Assembly: GCA_903925975.1 (NCBI GenBank)
Contig: CAIYHG010000039.1
Location: 1-36,143 of the forward strand
DNA from: an uncultured Acidobacteriia bacterium
Lineage (GTDB): Bacteria > Acidobacteriota > Terriglobia > Bryobacterales > Bryobacteraceae
DNA length: 36,143 bases
Direction: 5' to 3'
The position numbers and the translations under genes are program-made. Below are positions 15,694-26,721 of this stretch, one piece after another (the first letter of the stretch is position 1; each line of letters begins with the position of its first letter). Below the pieces are notes generated by a model that was not told where the DNA came from, did no database searches, and worked only from the letters and a program-made list of their open reading frames with translations.

Positions 15694-16605
15694 CTAGGTG
15701 TTCACCTGAACGCCCGCTTCGTTGCGCAAAATGCCGCATCCGTACAGCACGTCCACCGTGAACTGCTGCGCCAGCGTGTTCGGCTGGTAGCTCATCACCA
15801 CGCGCATCCCGAAGTTGCCCAACTCGGCGTACTCGGCGATCGCGCCCGTACCCGGGAGCGGCTGCGGCAGCCGGCGGATAACCAGGCCCAGAGCGTTCTT
15901 CGTGAACGCCAGGTTGTGCGTGTTGACCGGCGTGCTGCCCGTCTTCTCCACAAACTGCGAGCGGACCACGAAGAAGTCTTTGATCTTGGCGACCGTGCCA
16001 TCGACTATCGAGCGCAGCCCGGCATCGCCGGCTGTTTGGAACTCGCTGAACCGCGGGATCTGCCGCCAGGCCGAATAGGTAGCGGCGTCCACTACCATGT
16101 ACTTCTGCTCGGACGCCGGGATCTTCGCCATGAACAGCGCCGTCTCTGCGGCGTCGATGGTCGCTTCGGTAATCGCCACGCCCGCATGGCCCACCGGCGT
16201 GTTGGCCGTGAAGCCGGCGTACAGCGAAAGCAGATCGCTCTCGATCTTCTGCGCGATTGCCGCCACGGCCGGTTCCATGTAGATCCTCAGAAGGTCCGGT
16301 ACCGCCAGCACTTTTGTGACGTCCGGAATCTGGAAGGTCGCCTCGGCGTGCGTGTTCAGCACGATTTGCGCGTTGCCCAGACTCGGGTTCTGCGTTTGCA
16401 CCGTCCCGCCTTCGGCGATGTTATTCGCCACCATCACTGGCGGAATCGGCACGTTGATCGTATCGCCGGCCTGCGCGAGCACCGGTTCGTAATCGCGATT
16501 CACGAGGTTCCCCATAACCAGGTTCCCCACCAGCACCGGCAAGGCATCTGCCGCCACCAGCTTGACGATCGCGTTCGCGACGTTATTCGATGTAATAGCT
16601 GCCAT
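15694..16605 (-). CDS. Major capsid protein, P22 coat-like
   Basis: A 303-residue coat protein. The opening (MAAITSNNVANAIVKLVAAD) and the following GNLVNRDYEPVLAQAGDTIN with VPIPP are characteristic of the P22 coat (gp5) family, which has the HK97 fold and assembles with a scaffold instead of a fused delta domain. Further typical elements are LDHAEATF-type strands (VLNTHAEATFQIPDVTKVLA), the long spine helix (LLRIYMEPAVAAIAQKIESD) and YMVVDAATYSAWRQIP. It is shorter than P22 coat (about 430), so the insertion domain is probably absent. It follows the scaffold gene by 63 bases and has a good AAAGGAGAGG ribosome binding site. It ends with TAG, followed by a terminator. Confidence 0.82.
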   Translation of the reverse strand: MAAITSNNVANAIVKLVAADALPVLVGNLVMGNLVNRDYEPVLAQAGDTINVPIPPVMVANNIAEGGTVQTQNPSLGNAQIVLNTHAEATFQIPDVTKVLAVPDLLRIYMEPAVAAIAQKIESDLLSLYAGFTANTPVGHAGVAITEATIDAAETALFMAKIPASEQKYMVVDAATYSAWRQIPRFSEFQTAGDAGLRSIVDGTVAKIKDFFVVRSQFVEKTGSTPVNTHNLAFTKNALGLVIRRLPQPLPGTGAIAEYAELGNFGMRVVMSYQPNTLAQQFTVDVLYGCGILRNEAGVQVNT

Positions 16606-16627
16606 TCCCTCTCCTTTACTGCAATTG

Positions 16628-16663
16628 AGGCAGATTCCTTTCTGCCTTGGCGCTTGCGGCGCC
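16628..16663 (-). other. Two hairpins in the coat gene leader
   Basis: Between scaffold stop and coat start the minus strand can form GGCGC/GCGCC (16663-16649) and AGGCAGA/TCTGCCT (16647-16628) stems. There is no T tract, so these are not terminators. They may protect a processed coat message or set its translation; this is inference. Confidence 0.45.
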
Positions 16664-16668
16664 GTCCA

Positions 16669-17217
16669 TCAGAGCCCCTTCAATGTCCGCGATGCGACTC
16701 GTACGATTTCTTCGCGAACGCGCTGCATGTCTTCCGCCTTCATCCCCGGACGGATCTGGTCCAGATCCAGGGCCTCCCTGGTTCCGCCCGCTTTCAGCGT
16801 GGCTGCCATGCCGCTTCCCCCGGCGATCCGCGCCGGCAGAAATTCCGGGTTCTCCGCAACGAATGAGGCGAGGTATTCCTTTACTGAAGCCTCACCCGTT
16901 TCGGTCCGGGCCACTAGTCGCCCGTCCGCGGTTCGGACGATACCGTCCTGCACCGCCTTGAACGCCAGGTCGATCTTTGCTACGCCAAGCCGCTGCAGTT
17001 CGGTGCGCACGGCCGCGCCCCGCTCCGCCTCTTCCACCATCTTTCGGCTGCGTTTGTTTTCTTCCGCCAGTTCGTTTACTTGCCGTTCTAACTGCTCGCG
17101 CCGGTTGCGCTCTTCGAGCAGTTCCGCCTTATACGCCGGCTCGTTCTTCGTCTGTTCCTGGCTGGCATATGCTTCTACCGTCCGCCTGACGATCTCCTGC
17201 ACGTCGATTTGTTCCAT
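16669..17217 (-). CDS. Capsid scaffold protein
   Basis: A 182-residue, highly charged protein directly before the coat gene, where scaffolds of P22-type heads lie. Residues about 28-70 form a strong coiled coil (EERNRREQLERQVNELAEEN), the middle (TADGRLVARTETGEASVKEY) is a small hinge, and the C-terminus is basic and helical (MQRVREEIVRVASRTLKGL), fitting the coat-binding helix-turn-helix ends of scaffolds. Scaffolds direct procapsid size and leave before or during DNA packaging. No protease gene is seen, consistent with a recycled rather than digested scaffold. AGGAAGG precedes the ATG. Confidence 0.7.
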   Translation of the reverse strand: MEQIDVQEIVRRTVEAYASQEQTKNEPAYKAELLEERNRREQLERQVNELAEENKRSRKMVEEAERGAAVRTELQRLGVAKIDLAFKAVQDGIVRTADGRLVARTETGEASVKEYLASFVAENPEFLPARIAGGSGMAATLKAGGTREALDLDQIRPGMKAEDMQRVREEIVRVASRTLKGL

Positions 17218-17238
17218 AACCTTCCTGTTCCGTCAGAG

Positions 17239-17314
17239 GTGGGGCATGCTTTTGCGTGCCCGGAATGGAAAGAGGCCCGCCTGCGCTCCAGCCTCGGAGC
17301 GTAAGTGAGCCTCT
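17239..17314 (-). repeat. Host-type dispersed hairpin repeat and long hairpin between portal and scaffold
   Basis: The portal-scaffold gap holds two structures. At 17239-17261 the plus strand carries a 23-base GTGGGGCATGCTTTTGC... hairpin that matches a copy at 22541-22563 outside the phage cassette at 21 of 23 bases. At 17271-17314 lies a longer hairpin with outer AGAGGC/GCCTCT and inner CGCTCC/GGAGCG stems; on the minus strand it is followed by TTTCC, so it may act as a weak terminator. Confidence 0.6.
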
Positions 17315-17347
17315 TCCCTGAATAAAGCCGTGGTTCGACCCCGTTTA

Positions 17348-18724
17348 CTAACCCTGGTCGATCTCCTCCGCCACGCGGTTCTTGATTTCCTGCCTGGCAT
17401 CGCACAGGTACTTGAAGGCCAGTTTCTTGAAGATCTGTTTCTTCAACGTCTCCGACGCGATACCCAGTCCCAGCAGCTTCCGGGCGTCGTCGAGTTCGTT
17501 GCTGAAGTCTTCAATATCGAATTCGTCCAGCCCGGAGACGTCGATGCTCACGCCGTCCTTGCGGGCCGCGGCGATCGCCCACAGCACCTGCTTCATGGTG
17601 TCCTTCACCGCATCGCCGTACGCTCGCAGCACCTCCTGCGTGATGCTGAAGTCCCTCCGCTTGCTGAGACCCGATTGCCGTAGCTCGCCCCCCGTACTCG
17701 ACGTCCCGGCCTGTGTCATCAGGTAGCAGACGCGATAAATCTCGTCCTTGAGTCGGACCAGGTTGTCGGCTGCGATCTGATATACCTTCCCCTCCGGCTC
17801 AGTCCATCCGAACCTGTCTTCCGGGCCCAGTTGGATGTAGTAAGACTCGCCTACGATTTGGCTCCACTCCCGCTCCGAATAAACCACCGGAGTCGCAAAC
17901 AGCCCCATCGTCAACGCCCACGACAGCGCGTTCGACTTATTGAAGTGTTCCAGTTGCAGCAGCGCCGCCTTGTTCATCAGCCACAGCCCCTCCGTAACCT
18001 TCATCTGGAACACCGGCACGCGTCTGAGCCCGGCGAGCCCGTGCCGCCCTTGGTCGAACAGCCGGATCGGCCCCTCGCCCCGCTTCCGGAAGATCCGGAA
18101 GTGCTCGCGGTCGTAATACACCCACCGAGTCTCCTTCTCCCAGCCCGGACCAGACGCGTCCGCTTCCTCGATGCAGGAAGTCCGGATCACAATCCACTCC
18201 AGTCCCCCCGCGGGATCGTATTTCCAGTTGATGACTTCGTCCGGACCGTAATCCACAAGGAAGGCCCGCGAACGTCCGGAAGCGTCTTCCTCCGCTCGCG
18301 TTAGCGGCTCGGGCGCCGTCCCCGCCCGTGGAAACTCCACCGCGACGTAACTGCTCCCGTACACCAGCGTCTGAACGAACCGTTGCCGGAAGAACTCGTG
18401 CAGGTTCGTTCCCTTCAGGTCGCAATCGTCGGCCATGACGCTGTAGAAACCCTTCGCGCCGCTATCGCTCCCCTCGAACAGCATCATCGGCTCGCGCCGC
18501 AGCAAGGTCGCCGAATACCAGTCGATGATAGACCCGATGTAGTTCTCATAGAACACTCGCGCCAGCCGCTCCTGGTATACGTCCGCCGGCTCTTTGTGCC
18601 GCCGCACCAGGTATTCCGAAGCATTCTCGCTGATGCGCTCGCCGCCCGCGTAAAGGTCCCTATACTTCTTCCACATCCATTTCCGCGAGACATATTCCGG
18701 ATGTTCCCGATTGATGTTTTCCAT
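17348..18724 (-). CDS. Portal protein
   Basis: A 458-residue portal, directly after the large terminase (13 bases). Portal traits: early YVSRKWMWKKYRDLYAGGER, helical wing segments, FYENYIGSIIDWYSATLLRR, the stem/crown region around NKAALLQLEHFNKSNALSWA and GTSSTGGELRQSGLSKRRDF, and a helical C-terminus (LGIASETLKKQIFKKLAFKY). This matches the DUF4055-like portals I recall. Portals form the dodecameric ring at one capsid vertex through which DNA is pumped and to which the neck attaches. The gene ends with the tandem stop TAG TAA, so read-through of the amber would be contained. Confidence 0.8.
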   Translation of the reverse strand: MENINREHPEYVSRKWMWKKYRDLYAGGERISENASEYLVRRHKEPADVYQERLARVFYENYIGSIIDWYSATLLRREPMMLFEGSDSGAKGFYSVMADDCDLKGTNLHEFFRQRFVQTLVYGSSYVAVEFPRAGTAPEPLTRAEEDASGRSRAFLVDYGPDEVINWKYDPAGGLEWIVIRTSCIEEADASGPGWEKETRWVYYDREHFRIFRKRGEGPIRLFDQGRHGLAGLRRVPVFQMKVTEGLWLMNKAALLQLEHFNKSNALSWALTMGLFATPVVYSEREWSQIVGESYYIQLGPEDRFGWTEPEGKVYQIAADNLVRLKDEIYRVCYLMTQAGTSSTGGELRQSGLSKRRDFSITQEVLRAYGDAVKDTMKQVLWAIAAARKDGVSIDVSGLDEFDIEDFSNELDDARKLLGLGIASETLKKQIFKKLAFKYLCDARQEIKNRVAEEIDQG

Positions 18725-18736
18725 ATGGGCTTTCGT

Positions 18737-20038
18737 CTACAGCAGTCTTTCTCGTCTCTCGCCGATTGCTCTTTTGGGCCGGCATTCCTCGCAAAGCAGG
18801 TATCCCAGCGCGTCCGACATGTGCGTCCGCCTTCGGTCCCTTTCTTTATCGATCTGGCCCGTATCCGCCTTGTATGCCACCTGCTCGAAGTCCTGAATTA
18901 GCTCCGCGCATTTGGGGTCAACCAGGAGTCCGATATCTCCGGCCGCCGACCGCAGTCTCGCGTTCATCAGATTCACGCGTTCCCGCACCGGAGGGTTTGA
19001 GTGCGACGTCCGGTATTGGGAGTCAATCGAGCCGTTCGCCCGGAAGCATTCCTGGATCATGTCGTAGTCCGACATCCCCGTTGTCTGCCGCTGGTAGCCC
19101 GATGCGTCTCCGTACACGATCACCCCGGCCGGGTGATTCCCGTACCGCTTTAGGAACTCCTCGCACGCTTGCCCCGTTGTTGCGTTCCGGATCACGATCT
19201 CGTCCAACGCCAGCGCCGTTCCGTCCCTCGTGATCTGCGCAATCACTGACGACATCGGGTCCACGTTGAAATCGAGGGCCCATCGGAGCGGCAGCCGCGG
19301 GTCGGCCTGCAAGTCCGTGACGTGAGTCTTCCGGTCGAATGCCGAGTAAGCCCGGGCGCCGTCCAGGCTCAGATACTCGCCCAGAACCTCCTGCTGATAG
19401 AAGGTCTGGTCGTAACTCGTCCGCAGCCGTTCGTAATAATCCGGAATTTGCTCAAGCAGGTGCCGGTTCTCAAACGGCTTCGCAATTACTGCTTGATACC
19501 CCTGCTTGGCGCTTCCCAGAAACCGGCGGTACACCCAATCGAAACCCTTCGGCGTCCACACCGCGAATCCGCATAGCCGCTGCGCCTTCGGATCCCGCAA
19601 ACGCCCTTCCAGCCGGAGCCACGCTCCCTCCTGGGTGTAGGTCAATTCGTCCAAGCCGAACCATGCCAGGTTCGTTCCCCTCAGCCTCTCGAACTCCTCC
19701 ACGGGCCGGAACAGGATCTTCGATCCCGTATCCCGCATCGCCAGCGTATTCTCGGCTTTGTTGTGCTCGTATGGAATCTTGTTCGCATCCAGAAGTTCCA
19801 GCAGCGTCGCCTGCGTCGCGTCGCGCAGCATCGGGTACGTAGGCGCGCCGATCAGTCCCATTCGCCCCGGATTCAGGTAACTCATCCGGATCGCTTCCTG
19901 GCAAAGCGCCTGGCTTTTTCCGCACCCTATCGGCCCCGAGAAGCCCTTGAACCGCGCCGGCGATTCGTGAAACGCCTTTTGCGATGGCAGCGGGTCATAG
20001 CTTATTTCGCGGAAGACGGAGCTTGTGGCTCGACCCAC
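18737..20038 (-). CDS. Terminase large subunit
   Basis: A 433-residue packaging motor. The ATPase part has a Walker A GPIGCGKS (35-42) and Walker B LAWFGLDE (124-131) with catalytic glutamate, and coupling elements around VWTPKGFDWVYRRF. The RNase-H-like nuclease part has its acidic residues in LRWALDFNVDP (about 255), VIVYGDASG (about 310) and THMSDALGYLL (about 410). All key residues appear intact. The start is GTG with AAGGAG eleven bases before; it overlaps the small terminase gene by 37 bases. Together with the small subunit it cuts and translocates DNA into the prohead. Whether it packages phage DNA by cos/pac or host DNA by headful cannot be read from the sequence. Confidence 0.9.
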   Translation of the reverse strand: MGRATSSVFREISYDPLPSQKAFHESPARFKGFSGPIGCGKSQALCQEAIRMSYLNPGRMGLIGAPTYPMLRDATQATLLELLDANKIPYEHNKAENTLAMRDTGSKILFRPVEEFERLRGTNLAWFGLDELTYTQEGAWLRLEGRLRDPKAQRLCGFAVWTPKGFDWVYRRFLGSAKQGYQAVIAKPFENRHLLEQIPDYYERLRTSYDQTFYQQEVLGEYLSLDGARAYSAFDRKTHVTDLQADPRLPLRWALDFNVDPMSSVIAQITRDGTALALDEIVIRNATTGQACEEFLKRYGNHPAGVIVYGDASGYQRQTTGMSDYDMIQECFRANGSIDSQYRTSHSNPPVRERVNLMNARLRSAAGDIGLLVDPKCAELIQDFEQVAYKADTGQIDKERDRRRTHMSDALGYLLCEECRPKRAIGERRERLL

Positions 20039-20265
20039 GTGACCTTGATCTCCTTCGGGCTCTCGGCCTCGATTTCTTGCTCCATCTGCAGGAGCTTCAA
20101 GTATTCCGCTAGGCTCGGCTTCAGATCGTCGGCGTTGATCTTCTTCTCAAACGCCTCTGCCGCCTTTTCTACCAGGCTCGAAATCCGTAATTTATTTCTG
20201 ATCTCCTTCCACCGGCTACATCCCTCGCACGTTTTGGGAGCTTGTTCCGATCCCCGTTTTCGCAT
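20002..20265 (-). CDS. Putative terminase small subunit
   Basis: An 87-residue protein immediately before and overlapping the large terminase. I chose the ATG at 20265 because GGAGGAG stands just upstream; the longer open frame would run through a terminator hairpin. The N-terminus is basic with a Cys pair (KTCEGCSRWKEIRNKLRISS), followed by two helices (VEKAAEAFEKKINADDLKPS, AEYLKLLQMEQEIEAESPKE). Size, charge, helicity and position fit a small terminase subunit that recognises DNA and regulates the motor, but I do not recognise a family. A small DNA-binding regulator is the alternative. Confidence 0.55.
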   Translation of the reverse strand: MRKRGSEQAPKTCEGCSRWKEIRNKLRISSLVEKAAEAFEKKINADDLKPSLAEYLKLLQMEQEIEAESPKEIKVTWVEPQAPSSAK

Positions 20266-20280
20266 CCCTGCTCCTCCAAA

Positions 20281-20313
20281 ACAAAAAAGCGGCCCCGCGT
20301 ATCGCGAAGCCGC
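20281..20313 (-). terminator. Intrinsic terminator directly upstream of the small terminase gene
   Basis: On the minus strand GCGGC/GCCGC and CGCG/CGCG stems, joined by two possible G-T pairs, close on an ATA loop and are followed by six T, G and four T. The T tract ends 16 bases before the ATG at 20265 and touches its Shine-Dalgarno sequence. There is no room for a promoter between terminator and gene. Confidence 0.78.
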
Positions 20314-20529
20314 GCAACCCTCATCCCGACTTGAAGGTAGCATCGCGCCGCGGCCCATAGGCCGTTCGTGCGGCGCTAACTGTTTGAAACTAAGGCGTCG
20401 ATTTTTTTATTTAAGAAGTGAAAGGATTCTGCTGATAGACTCAAACAGCCGACTCCGGGCCGCGCGCGCAAGCAAGCGGTAGCGTGATCCAGCCGAGGGT
20501 CGTTCGCCGCCCCAGACAGAGATCTGCGC
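20314..20529 (-). other. Leader region between permease and structural cassette
   Basis: About 215 bases without a gene. It holds an AT-rich tract (20400-20416, seven T on the plus strand) that stands out in this GC-rich region, and a GCGCGCGCAAGCAAGC stretch at 20462-20477. If the cassette has its own promoter it should lie here. I could not find a convincing -35/-10 pair on the minus strand and claim none. Confidence 0.4.
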
Positions 20530-21912
20530 CTAACTGGTCCTGCGCTGCCAGAGGAAGTAAACCGGCACTCCCAGCAGGACGATGATCAACCCCGGCCAGG
20601 CGTAGCCCGGTTTGTATACCAGCAATAGCGCGTCGATCGCGCCCGCTGCCAGAATGTACGCCGCCGGAAGCACCGGATAGCCGAACGCCTTGTAGGGGCG
20701 CTCCATATCCGGCCGTTTACGGCGGAGCACGAACAAGCCCGAAATCGTGAGTATGTAGAACAACAGCACCGCGAAGATCACGTAATCCAGCAGGTCGCTA
20801 TAGCTGCCGCTCAGCGTCAGCAGCACGGCCCACGCGCATTGCGCGCCCAAAGAGAATCGCGGCGCATGATGCGTCGGGTCGAGTTCGCCCGCGCGTCGGA
20901 AGAAAAGCCCGTCGCGCGCCATGGCGAAATACACGCGGGCGCCGGAGAGGATCAGTCCGTTGTTGCACCCGAACGTCGAAATCATAATCGCCGCCGCCAT
21001 GAGTTGCACCGCCACCGGCCCGAACATCTTCGCCGCTGCCGCCGTCGCCACGCGATCCTCGGCGGCAGTCTGGATCTCTTGGAACGTCAGTACGTTCATG
21101 TAAACCAGATTGGAGGCGATGTAGAGCAAGGAAACCACGCCCACGCCGATCGCGAGCGATAGCGGTAGGTTCCTTCGCGGGTTGCGCACCTCGCCCGCCG
21201 TGAACGTCACGTTATTCCAGGCGTCGGAGGAAAATAGCGCGCCCACCATGGCGACGCCGGCGATGCGCAAGGTGTCGAAGTTCCACCCGGCCCCCCGCCA
21301 GAAATTGCTGAAATTGTCCGATACCGCCTGCGTATTCCGGCCGAGCAAGAACCCGAAGCCAATCAAGCCCAGTAGCGCCGCCACCTTGGCGAAGGTGAAC
21401 ACATTCTGAACCCTCGCCCCAGTGCGGATGCCGCGTGTATTCGACCACGTGAGGAACACGATCAACGCAATCGCGAGTAGCTGCTGCGTGGTGATTCCCA
21501 GCCTGCCGCTTCCCACCACATAGTTGCTGGTCGAAAACCAGGGGAAGAATACGCCTGTGTACTTAGCGAAGGCCACGGCAACGGCCGCAATCGTTCCGGT
21601 CTGGATCACCAGGAACATCGTCCATCCGAACAGAAACCCCCACAGCGGTCCGTAAGCTTCGCGCAAGTAAACGTACTGCCCGCCGGCGTGCGGCATCGCG
21701 GCCGCCAGTTCGCCGTAGCTCAGCGCGGCGATCAGCGTCAACGCCGCCGTCACGAACCAGGTGGCCATCACCAGGCCCGGCGATTGCGTCTGGCGCGAGA
21801 TATCCGCCGCCACGATGAACACGCCCGAGCCGATCATCGAGCCCATCACGAGCGTGGTCGCGTCCACCAGACCCAGCGCTTTGACTAAACCGCTTTCGCT
21901 AGTTGTTGCCAT
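20530..21912 (-). CDS. Amino acid permease (APC superfamily)
   Basis: A 460-residue, twelve-helix transporter. The first helix has the APC signature LVDATTLVMGSMIGSGVFIV with the unwound GSG motif for binding the substrate alpha-amino/carboxyl groups; later typical segments are FVTAALTLIAALSYGELAAA with MPHAGGQYVYLREAYGPLWG, and WNNVTFTAGEVRNPRRNLPL. It probably moves an amino acid in symport or exchange; the substrate is unknown. I start it at ATG 21912, 28 bases inside the thiE 3' end, because helix 1 follows closely; the longer open frame upstream is a shadow of thiE. The coupling with thiE is positional and need not mean a shared pathway. Confidence 0.85.
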   Translation of the reverse strand: MATTSESGLVKALGLVDATTLVMGSMIGSGVFIVAADISRQTQSPGLVMATWFVTAALTLIAALSYGELAAAMPHAGGQYVYLREAYGPLWGFLFGWTMFLVIQTGTIAAVAVAFAKYTGVFFPWFSTSNYVVGSGRLGITTQQLLAIALIVFLTWSNTRGIRTGARVQNVFTFAKVAALLGLIGFGFLLGRNTQAVSDNFSNFWRGAGWNFDTLRIAGVAMVGALFSSDAWNNVTFTAGEVRNPRRNLPLSLAIGVGVVSLLYIASNLVYMNVLTFQEIQTAAEDRVATAAAAKMFGPVAVQLMAAAIMISTFGCNNGLILSGARVYFAMARDGLFFRRAGELDPTHHAPRFSLGAQCAWAVLLTLSGSYSDLLDYVIFAVLLFYILTISGLFVLRRKRPDMERPYKAFGYPVLPAAYILAAGAIDALLLVYKPGYAWPGLIIVLLGVPVYFLWQRRTS

Positions 21913-22532
21913 TCCGATATCCGTTCCCGAATCGAATGCGGTGAGGCGTCCGCGGGCAGCAAACCCGCAATCACCGCCACTGAATCCGCCCCGGCGCGCC
22001 ATACTTCCAACGCGTTTCCGAGGGTAATGCCGCCGATCGCCACCAGCGGTTTGGAAACTGCCGCCCGGCAGCGCCGCAACTCGGCGACGCCCACCACCGG
22101 GTCCGGGTTCTGTTTGCTCCCCGTCGGAAACACGGGGCCGAATGCGACGTAGTCCACCGGCTCGGCCTCGGCCGCGCAAATTTGCGCGGCATTATGACTG
22201 GAAAATCCGATTACCGCGCCGGGCCCGAGCAACGGCCTGGCATCCCGCGGCGCCAGGTCATCCTGGCCCAGGTGCAGTCCCGCCCGAAGCAGCAGGGCGA
22301 AATCCGCCCGGTCATTGACGATGAACCGCGCCCCGGCCTCCTCACACAGGCGCGCCACGGCCCGGGCGGTCTCGAACGCGTCCCGTCCCCAATGCCCCTT
22401 GTGCCGGAACTGCAGAATCGCAGCCCCGCCCTCGAGCAGCGCCGCAGCCACCTGCTCCGCGCCCAGTCCTAGTTTCTCGATCGACTCCGTATCCAGAATC
22501 GGGTACACCCTTGGAAGCTTCAACCCAGTCAT
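21885..22532 (-). CDS. thiE: Thiamine-phosphate synthase
   Basis: A 215-residue TIM barrel that joins HMP-pyrophosphate and thiazole phosphate to thiamine monophosphate. The family motifs are in order: ILQFRHKG (QxRxK-type pyrophosphate/HMP site), ARFIVNDRADFALLLRAGLH with LGQDDL, VIGFSSHNAAQ (G.S.H), DYVAFGPVFPTGSKQ and LVAIGGITLGNA. Length is normal for the family. It is the first gene of a two-gene unit with the permease. No THI-box-like structure was recognised in the upstream 470 bases, but I could not fold it. Confidence 0.92.
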   Translation of the reverse strand: MTGLKLPRVYPILDTESIEKLGLGAEQVAAALLEGGAAILQFRHKGHWGRDAFETARAVARLCEEAGARFIVNDRADFALLLRAGLHLGQDDLAPRDARPLLGPGAVIGFSSHNAAQICAAEAEPVDYVAFGPVFPTGSKQNPDPVVGVAELRRCRAAVSKPLVAIGGITLGNALEVWRAGADSVAVIAGLLPADASPHSIRERISEWQQLAKAV

Positions 22533-22540
22533 ATTCCGTG

Positions 22541-22563
22541 GTGGGGCATGCTTTAGCTTGCCC
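22541..22563 (+). repeat. GTGG-type hairpin repeat, copy a
   Basis: Starts GTGG and forms an imperfect hairpin from GGGCATGC and GCTTGCCC around TTTA. It matches the copy inside the phage cassette (17239-17261) at 21 of 23 bases. Confidence 0.65.
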
Positions 22564-22681
22564 TTAACCCCTTCAAAAGCAAATATCTACACATTAATAC
22601 TTAAAGCTGGCACTGAACCGGCTTATGAGCCTCGCAGCCAGCCGATTCCCACCGCCTGCCTACCCGCCGCCTTTTCCGCTT

Positions 22682-22726
22682 GTGGCGCACACCTTTCAGC
22701 GTGCAGTCGCGGGATTCATCCCGCGA
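22682..22726 (+). repeat. GTGG-type double-hairpin repeat, copy b
   Basis: A GTGGCGCAC...GCGTGCAG segment (22682-22706) is followed directly by a perfect nine-base-pair hairpin TCGCGGGAT/ATCCCGCGA (22707-22726). The first part matches 26722-26746 except at a few positions. Confidence 0.65.
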
Positions 22727-23002
22727 TGCCGAGCCCCGCTCGGCCACGTCTTCCGCCCCGAACACCAGCAATGGAAGCGGCCTCGCTCCCTCAGTCCTGC
22801 CACACCCAGTTTGTTCCCCGCGAATCAATGGCCCATCATATCAACCGATGGAATCCCTGGCGCAGGTCGCCGAATCTTTGTTATAGGGCCTGCACCGCCC
22901 CTGATCGAGCCGCCGGGACGCGCCACCGTCTCAGCCTGTCTCCCGGCGCCTGAAATTCCCCGCCGATCCGAGCGAGTATCATAGTTTAGAAAGACTTGCC
23001 GC

Positions 23003-25873
<2,871 letters not shown>

Positions 25874-26654
25874 TCGATCAGTTCATCTCCTGCTGCGAAC
25901 AGAAGTGGGGCCAGCCTAGCGGGTTGGTGATGTTGCTGCCGCACGGCTATGAAGGGCAGGGGCCGGAGCATTCAAGCGCGCGCATTGAACGCTATCTCAC
26001 GCTCTGCGCGGAGAACAACATGCAGGTGGTCAACTGCACCACGCCTGCGCAGTATTTCCACGTCCTGCGGCGGCAGATGTACGGCGGGCACGACCGCCGC
26101 GGCACGCGCAAACCGCTCATCGTCTTCACGCCCAAGAGCCTGCTGCGCCATGCTGGGGTAGTTTCCGACGTGCGCGAATTCACTTCCGGCGGCTTCTCCG
26201 AGATTCTGGGCGACCCGGGTCATGAGAAAGCCTCGCGCGTCGTCTTCTGCAGCGGCAAGATCTACTACGATCTGCTTGCCGCTCGCGAAGCGCGCAAGGC
26301 CGATCACGTGGCCCTGGCGCGTGTTGAGCAGCTCTACCCGTTCGCCGCCGACCAGGCCGCCGCGATCCTGAACGGATTATCGGCGCAGGCCGAGGTTGTT
26401 TGGGTGCAGGAAGAACCGCGCAACATGGGCCCGTGGCGCTTCATGCGTGAGAACTTCCAGCCCCTGCTTGAGCCAACGGGCCGAACTATAACCTACGTAG
26501 GCCGCGTTGAAAGCGCCGCCCCCGCAACCGGTTCCGGCAAGCGTCACCAACGCGAGCAGGCCGAAATCGTCAACGACGCCTTAAGCGCTGAACCAATTGC
26601 CGAAACCCAGCGCCCGCGCCTGATCTCCCGCGGGTGATGCCCCAACGCCTCATC

Positions 26655-26679
26655 GTGGAGCACGCCGTCCAGCCTGCAG
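26655..26679 (+). repeat. GTGG-type hairpin repeat, copy c
   Basis: A diverged copy (GTGGAGCACGCCGTCCAGCC...) 18 bases after the dehydrogenase stop codon, followed 67 bases after its own start by copy d. Its stem has mismatches and no clear second hairpin. Confidence 0.55.
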
Positions 26680-26721
26680 GCAGGCCGTAACCGGGCTCAT
26701 CCGTAGCGCCAGTGCCTCGGC

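Larger units (their letters stand above)
22533..23002. other. Divergent intergenic region between thiE and the 2-oxoglutarate dehydrogenase
   Basis: About 470 bases between divergently transcribed genes. It contains two GTGG-type hairpin repeats (22541-22563 and 22682-22726). The open frames across it look non-coding (Pro/Arg/Ser-rich) and no rRNA, tRNA or clear promoter was recognised. TATCAT at 22977-22982 is a possible -10 for the downstream gene without a good -35. Confidence 0.45.

Noticed and set aside
20400..20416. AT-rich tract as a promoter or plus-strand terminator
   Set aside because: No convincing -35/-10 pair on the minus strand and no stable hairpin before the T run on the plus strand.
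3756..20478. GC-rich GCGCGCGCTTGCTTGC at about 3757 and GCGCGCGCAAGCAAGC at about 20462 as attachment-site repeats
   Set aside because: They are mirror-like and share only the GCGCGCGC core in direct or inverted comparison, so they are not true direct or inverted repeats; the left one is coding.
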